64,000 bases of DNA from the NCBI RefSeq assembly GCF_014192575.1, contig NZ_JACHYC010000008.1, forward strand, positions 62,001 to 126,000. The letters are read 5' to 3'. Numbering within the stretch: position 1 is the stretch's first letter; the number at the start of each line of letters is the position of its first letter. The notes under the pieces were generated by a model that made no database searches, was not told the DNA's origin, and was given only the letters and a program-made list of their open reading frames with translations. Origin of the DNA: Variovorax sp. Sphag1AA (GTDB lineage: Bacteria > Pseudomonadota > Gammaproteobacteria > Burkholderiales > Burkholderiaceae_C). The translations under genes and the position numbers were made by a program. Positions 60,582 to 64,000 of the stretch are shown here, piece after piece.

Positions 60582-61789
60582 GCCGACACCGCGTCGGGCA
60601 GCAACGCCCCGGCGCGCGCGACGATGCGCCCGCCCGCGACGACCAGCCGGCGCACGGGTCGCGAGACCACAGCCTGCGCCACCGTCTGCGCATCGACAAG
60701 AACCAGATCAGCGCGGTTGCCCGGCACGAGCCCGTAGTCGGTGAAGCCGCAACCGCGCGCACCGGAATGCGTGACCGTATCGAGCGCGATCTCGATCTCG
60801 TCGTCGCGGCGCAGGTTGTAGCGCATGCCGATGAGCATCGCGCGCTCCAGCATGTCCGGATTGCCGTATGGCGACCAGGTGTCGCGGATGCCGTCGTTGC
60901 CGCCGAGCATGGTCACGCCCGCCTGCCTGCACGCCATGAGCGGCGGCACCGTGCGCGACGGCGGCGCGCTGGTGACCAGGCACACGCCGAGCTTTGCCAT
61001 GCGGTCGAGCAACACGCCGCGTTCGCCGTCGGTGACATCGCCGAGGCAGAAGCCGTGGCTGATCGCGACGCGACCCTGGAGTCCGTGCGCCGCGGTGCGG
61101 TCGAGGATCAGTTCAAGCGAGAACGCGCCCATCGCGCCGGGCTCGTGCAGGTGGATGTCGAGCGGACGATCGTGCCGTTCGGCGATGCCGAAGAGCACGT
61201 CGAGCGAACGGACAGGGTCGCCGTCGATGGCGCACGGATCGAGTCCACCGAGAACGTCTGCGCCCGCGGCCATCGCCTCGTCGAGCAGCTCGGCCGTGCC
61301 GGGTCGCTTGAGCAACCCAGACTGGGGAAAGGCGACGATCTGGATCTGTTGCAGCGCCTGCAGCGTCTCTCGCGTGCGCATCACACCTTGCAGGTGGCGA
61401 AGGCCGGCCTGCGTGTCGACGTCCACATGCGTGCGCAGGCGCGTGGTGCCCGCGGCGAGGAAAGCCTTGGCGAGCACCAGCGATTGCGCGGCGGCATCGT
61501 GGCCACTCGCCTGCCGGAAGGCGCGCTCGTTGTCGATCTTGTCGATGAGCCGCGTGCCGACTTCGTTGCGATACCAGTCCATGCCCCACATCGTCTTGTC
61601 GAGATGGGTGTGGCCTTCGACCAGCCCCGGCAGCAGCAGCGCACCGCTGCCCTCCTCCACCGCACACCCTGCGGGTGCATCGAGGCCCGCGCCGATCGCG
61701 GCGATGCGGTCGCCCTGCACCAGGACGTCGACAAATGCCGTGCCGAGTGGGCGCACGTTGCGGATGAGGAGGGAGGAAGGCTTGGTCAT
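60578..61789 (-). CDS. Cytosine-deaminase-like amidohydrolase
   Basis: 403 aa metal-dependent TIM-barrel amidohydrolase of the CodA/isocytosine-deaminase type. Metal ligands 'GHTHLDK', 'DIHLHEPG', 'ISHGFCLG', and the Asp in 'GGNDGIRDTWSPYG', which parallels the 'SDNIRDPWxPYG' of cytosine deaminases. It should deaminate or open a nitrogen heterocycle in the cytoplasm. ATG 61789 with GAGAG upstream. 28 bp after the symporter gene. Confidence 0.9.
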   Translation of the reverse strand: MTKPSSLLIRNVRPLGTAFVDVLVQGDRIAAIGAGLDAPAGCAVEEGSGALLLPGLVEGHTHLDKTMWGMDWYRNEVGTRLIDKIDNERAFRQASGHDAAAQSLVLAKAFLAAGTTRLRTHVDVDTQAGLRHLQGVMRTRETLQALQQIQIVAFPQSGLLKRPGTAELLDEAMAAGADVLGGLDPCAIDGDPVRSLDVLFGIAERHDRPLDIHLHEPGAMGAFSLELILDRTAAHGLQGRVAISHGFCLGDVTDGERGVLLDRMAKLGVCLVTSAPPSRTVPPLMACRQAGVTMLGGNDGIRDTWSPYGNPDMLERAMLIGMRYNLRRDDEIEIALDTVTHSGARGCGFTDYGLVPGNRADLVLVDAQTVAQAVVSRPVRRLVVAGGRIVARAGALLPDAVSA

Positions 61790-61817
61790 GAAGAACTCTC
61801 GGAAAACAGGAACGAAC

Positions 61818-63293
61818 TCAGGCCGGCACACCCGCCACGCCACGCGCCGCAGCACGTCGGCCGAGCAGCGTGACCGCGGTGAACACCAGCGCGTTGGTCG
61901 CCAGCGCCACCAGCCCGATGTTGATCGACTTGATCACCACCGGCGCATTCGGCAGAAGCTGCGGCAGGCCCATGCCCGACAGCGTCGTGAACGCCAGCAC
62001 CGCACCACCGGCAAGGATGCCCGCGAACGCGGCCTGCCGTGTGCCGAAGGGGCGCGGCAGCAGGCTGAAGATCAGCGAGGGCAGCAGCTGCGTGAGCAGG
62101 CTGGACGCGAAGATCGCGATCGCCACGATGGTGGTGCCGCCGCGCAGCACGAAGAACACCGCGATCAGCGCGAAGAGCGGCAGCGCACAGCGCGCGACCA
62201 GCGCCACCTGCCGGTCGTTGGCCTGCGGCGCGAAGCCTTCCTTGTAGATGTTCTTCCCAATCACGGTCGATGCGGTGAGCAGGATCATCGCGCCCGGCAC
62301 GAGTGCGGTGAGCACACCGGTGCCTCCGATCACGCCGACGAACCACGGATCGAAGGTCGCCTTGGCAAGGCCGAAGAGCGCGAGGTCCACTTCCGAACCC
62401 TGCAGCCCCGGCACCTTGAGGATGGCCGCGAAGCCCACGAGGAACAGGAAGGCGATCACGATCTGGTAGAGCGGCATCATCATCGTGTTGCGGCGAACGG
62501 CGCCTGCGCTCTTGGCCGCGTAGACCGAGGTCATGTTGAACGGGTACAGGTAGTAGCCCAGCGCGGTCAGCAGGATGGTCGAGTTGTACCAGCTCAGGTT
62601 CAGGCCTTCCTTGGGGAACTCGAAGAAGTTCGGCTTTGCGGCGTGGATTGCCTCGAACATCGGCGTCACGCCGCCGTAGTAGTGCCACGGCAGGTACACG
62701 CCGAGGAAGATCGCGATCCCCAGGATCAGGATGTCCTTGACGATCGCGATGCTGGCCGAGCCGTGAATGCCCGATACGAGGATGTAGCTGACCATCACGA
62801 TCACGCCGATCCAGATCGACACCTGTGGCGCGATGGCGCCGTACGACGCTTCCGAGACGATGATCCCGAGCCCGCGCAGCTGGATGGTGAGCAGCGCCAC
62901 CATGCCCATCAGCGCGACGATCGACACCAGCACGCCGAGTGCACGGCTCTGGTACTTGCTCGCGAAGAAATCAGAGAACGACACCAGCTTGTGCGCCGTC
63001 GCGTAGCGCCAGATGGCCGGCAGCATCCAGAAGGCCATCAGGTGAGCCAGGCCGCCGTAGGCCAGGATGTAGAAGGCCGGCACGCCCTTACCGTACGACC
63101 AGCCGCTTGCGCCGAGGAATGTGAAGGTCGAGAAAGCCTCGCCCGCCATCAGCAGGAAGACCATCAGCGCGCCGAGCCCGCGGCCGCCGATCGCCCATTG
63201 CTCCAGGCTCATCTTCCGGCCGCGCCGTGCGAGCACCGCAAGCACCAGCGCGCCCACCATGAAGAGCGCAATCACCACCAGTGCGGCGCTCAT
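61818..63293 (-). CDS. Sodium:solute symporter (SSS family)
   Basis: 491 aa, about thirteen membrane segments. 'EQWAIGGRGLGALMVFLLMAGEAFSTFTFLGASGWSYGKG' (in part) is the SSS N-terminal signature, with 'GGTGVLTALVPGAMILLTASTVIGKNIY' later. Uptake of the amidohydrolase substrate is likely. The ATG overlaps the DUF3311 stop (ATGA), a very common pairing for this symporter class. Confidence 0.93.
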   Translation of the reverse strand: MSAALVVIALFMVGALVLAVLARRGRKMSLEQWAIGGRGLGALMVFLLMAGEAFSTFTFLGASGWSYGKGVPAFYILAYGGLAHLMAFWMLPAIWRYATAHKLVSFSDFFASKYQSRALGVLVSIVALMGMVALLTIQLRGLGIIVSEASYGAIAPQVSIWIGVIVMVSYILVSGIHGSASIAIVKDILILGIAIFLGVYLPWHYYGGVTPMFEAIHAAKPNFFEFPKEGLNLSWYNSTILLTALGYYLYPFNMTSVYAAKSAGAVRRNTMMMPLYQIVIAFLFLVGFAAILKVPGLQGSEVDLALFGLAKATFDPWFVGVIGGTGVLTALVPGAMILLTASTVIGKNIYKEGFAPQANDRQVALVARCALPLFALIAVFFVLRGGTTIVAIAIFASSLLTQLLPSLIFSLLPRPFGTRQAAFAGILAGGAVLAFTTLSGMGLPQLLPNAPVVIKSINIGLVALATNALVFTAVTLLGRRAAARGVAGVPA

Positions 63294-63505
63294 CGTGCAC
63301 CTCCCGAGCCATCGCGGGGAGCGTCGAGGTCGCCCTCGGCACGGTCGATGACCAGCATGACCGCAGAGGTCAGCACCAGCCAGCTCACGTTCCACACCAT
63401 GAGGAAGGGCATGCCGAGCACGAAGGTCGGCGCGTGGGCGGAAAGCCATCCGCCGCTGAAAAAGGCGATCACTGGCAGTGCTGCCAGCCACTTGACGGAT
63501 TTCAT
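63290..63505 (-). CDS. DUF3311 small membrane protein
   Basis: 71 aa with two membrane segments ('VKWLAALPVIAFFSGGWLS', 'GMPFLMVWNVSWLVLTSAVM'). DUF3311 genes typically precede SSS symporters and may be an accessory subunit. GAGG precedes ATG 63505. First gene of the operon controlled from the palindromic region next to the GntR gene. Confidence 0.87.
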   Translation of the reverse strand: MKSVKWLAALPVIAFFSGGWLSAHAPTFVLGMPFLMVWNVSWLVLTSAVMLVIDRAEGDLDAPRDGSGGAR

Positions 63506-63560
63506 TCGAAGCCTCGCGATCTGTGTTTGGTTACGATTTATGGTCAACTAAACAAACTAT

Positions 63561-63576
63561 ATTTGGTTAACCAAAT
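63561..63576. promoter_or_regulatory. Perfect 16-bp palindrome, likely GntR (FadR-type) operator
   Basis: ATTTGGTTAACCAAAT, fully symmetrical, overlapping a plus-strand -10-like TATATT (63558-63563). Related TGGT elements occur at 63541-63550 (TGGTCAACTA, 8 of 10 matching the core) and 63528 (TGGTTACGAT). FadR-type GntR proteins bind T-G-G-T...A-C-C-A symmetries. Located in the 146-bp divergent region. Confidence 0.65.
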
Positions 63577-63651
63577 CACCTGAACCCGTGGAAACCCGCA
63601 CCCAGGGGCACTGCCACTAACATGTGCGGCGCTTCTTGCTTTCCGATCTCC

Positions 63652-64000
63652 ATGCCGAAAACCGCGCTCGCCAGCCCTGAAACCACCTCCGCGAAACCCC
63701 GCCGAGCCAAAGGCGCCGTCTCTACGCCGGACACCGACGTCGATGTCGACGAACGCGTCTACGAGGCGGTCTCCAAGGCGCTGCTGAGCGGCAAGCTGCG
63801 CCCCGGCACGCCGCTGCGCGAACGCGCGCTGGCCGAGGCGATGGGATGCACGCGCGGTGCGATCCGCAAGGTGCTCGCGCGGCTGGGTGCGGAAAAGCGG
63901 CTGGTGCTCGAATACAACCGCGGCGCCTTCGTACCGAACCCTTCAGTCGAGGACATGCGCAACACCTACCGCGCACGCCGCATCGTCGAGGCGGGCCTCG
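63652..64000 (+). CDS. GntR-family regulator (3' end outside window)
   Basis: 116 complete codons are visible from ATG 63652. After a basic disordered N-terminus, the winged helix reads 'VYEAVSKALLSGKLRPGTPLRERALAEAMGCTRGAIRKVLARLGAEKRLVL' (in segments), followed by 'NTYRARRIVEAGL', the start of a FadR/FCD-type ligand domain. Divergent from the DUF3311-symporter-amidohydrolase operon and probably its repressor. Confidence 0.88.
   Translation, partial: MPKTALASPETTSAKPRRAKGAVSTPDTDVDVDERVYEAVSKALLSGKLRPGTPLRERALAEAMGCTRGAIRKVLARLGAEKRLVLEYNRGAFVPNPSVEDMRNTYRARRIVEAGL

Noticed and set aside
60825..63551. 908-codon open frame on the plus strand opposite the amidohydrolase and symporter
   Set aside because: Arg/His/Gln-rich, no family motif, and fully antisense to two well-supported genes; a product of high GC at third positions.
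1..64000. tRNA, rRNA, CRISPR arrays, transposases, integrases, attachment sites, plasmid or phage origin genes
   Set aside because: Looked for in all intergenic stretches and both strands; nothing supportable was seen.

Overview
The window is GC-rich (roughly two thirds G+C by eye), densely coded DNA from a Gram-negative bacterium. The best guess is a betaproteobacterium of the Comamonadaceae (Variovorax-like). This rests on the high-GC codon use, several lipoproteins with the 'AACGGGG' lipobox and Ser/Thr linker, the LivHMGF/TlpA/DipZ/Trk gene types, and many catabolic operons each next to its own regulator. It is an inference without database support. I count about 60 protein genes, one of them cut by each window edge, and one clear pseudogene. 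I see no rRNA, tRNA, CRISPR array, IS element or phage gene. The longest gene-free stretch is about 217 bp (43142-43358), so no gap exceeds 300 bp.

Layout. (1) 1-11144: a glucan/sugar block. It holds a GH13 alpha-glucosidase (cut at the left edge), a four-gene minus-strand operon with every junction overlapping by 4 nt (PF10091-type glycoamylase, GH15 glucoamylase, an ABC_membrane_2 transporter, a CocE/NonD-like protein), and a divergent GH3 glucosidase with an aldose 1-dehydrogenase. The last two operon proteins have lost their catalytic residues. (2) 11161-18387: a decayed hydrolase/adenylate-cyclase fusion, an SDR-acetamidase pair, and an EthA-like Baeyer-Villiger monooxygenase, esterase and 3-hydroxyacyl-CoA dehydrogenase operon facing an AraC activator. 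(3) 18384-24832: TrkA/TrkH potassium uptake, an SDR, a DUF4231/SLATT-like membrane protein facing an SH3-DUF2272 protein, and a UPF0104 membrane protein. (4) 24848-33909: a tannase lipoprotein with a MarR repressor and operator, an unknown lipoprotein, an MFS exporter with a cNMP-sensor/CPBP-protease fusion, an acyltransferase, an Ldh-type dehydrogenase and small proteins. (5) 33906-43141: an operon of a di-haem cytochrome c peroxidase, two paralogous lipoproteins and a prolyl-4-hydroxylase, then a phosphoesterase lipoprotein and a Tat-exported hydrolase with DipZ. (6) 43359-50130: an NhaP antiporter, a two-component system, an MFS/VOC operon facing a GntR regulator with a perfect 26-bp palindrome, and a YqhA protein. 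(7) 50146-58391: a nine-gene operon (LivHMGF, binding protein, SDR, zinc ADH, 2Fe-2S ferredoxin, cupin) facing an AraC regulator. (8) 58376-64000: DUF3311, SSS symporter, cytosine-deaminase-like amidohydrolase, MFS and EamA genes facing a GntR regulator that is cut by the right edge.

The common theme is a substrate-specific operon facing its own regulator, with a palindrome or direct repeat in the shared promoter. The most unusual items are the operon with two pseudo-enzymes (1295-7969), the deleted cyclase fusion (11161-11919), the cNMP-CPBP fusion with a Gln in the protease motif, the operon of di-haem peroxidase, twin lipoproteins and hydroxylase, and the ferredoxin with no visible oxygenase partner.
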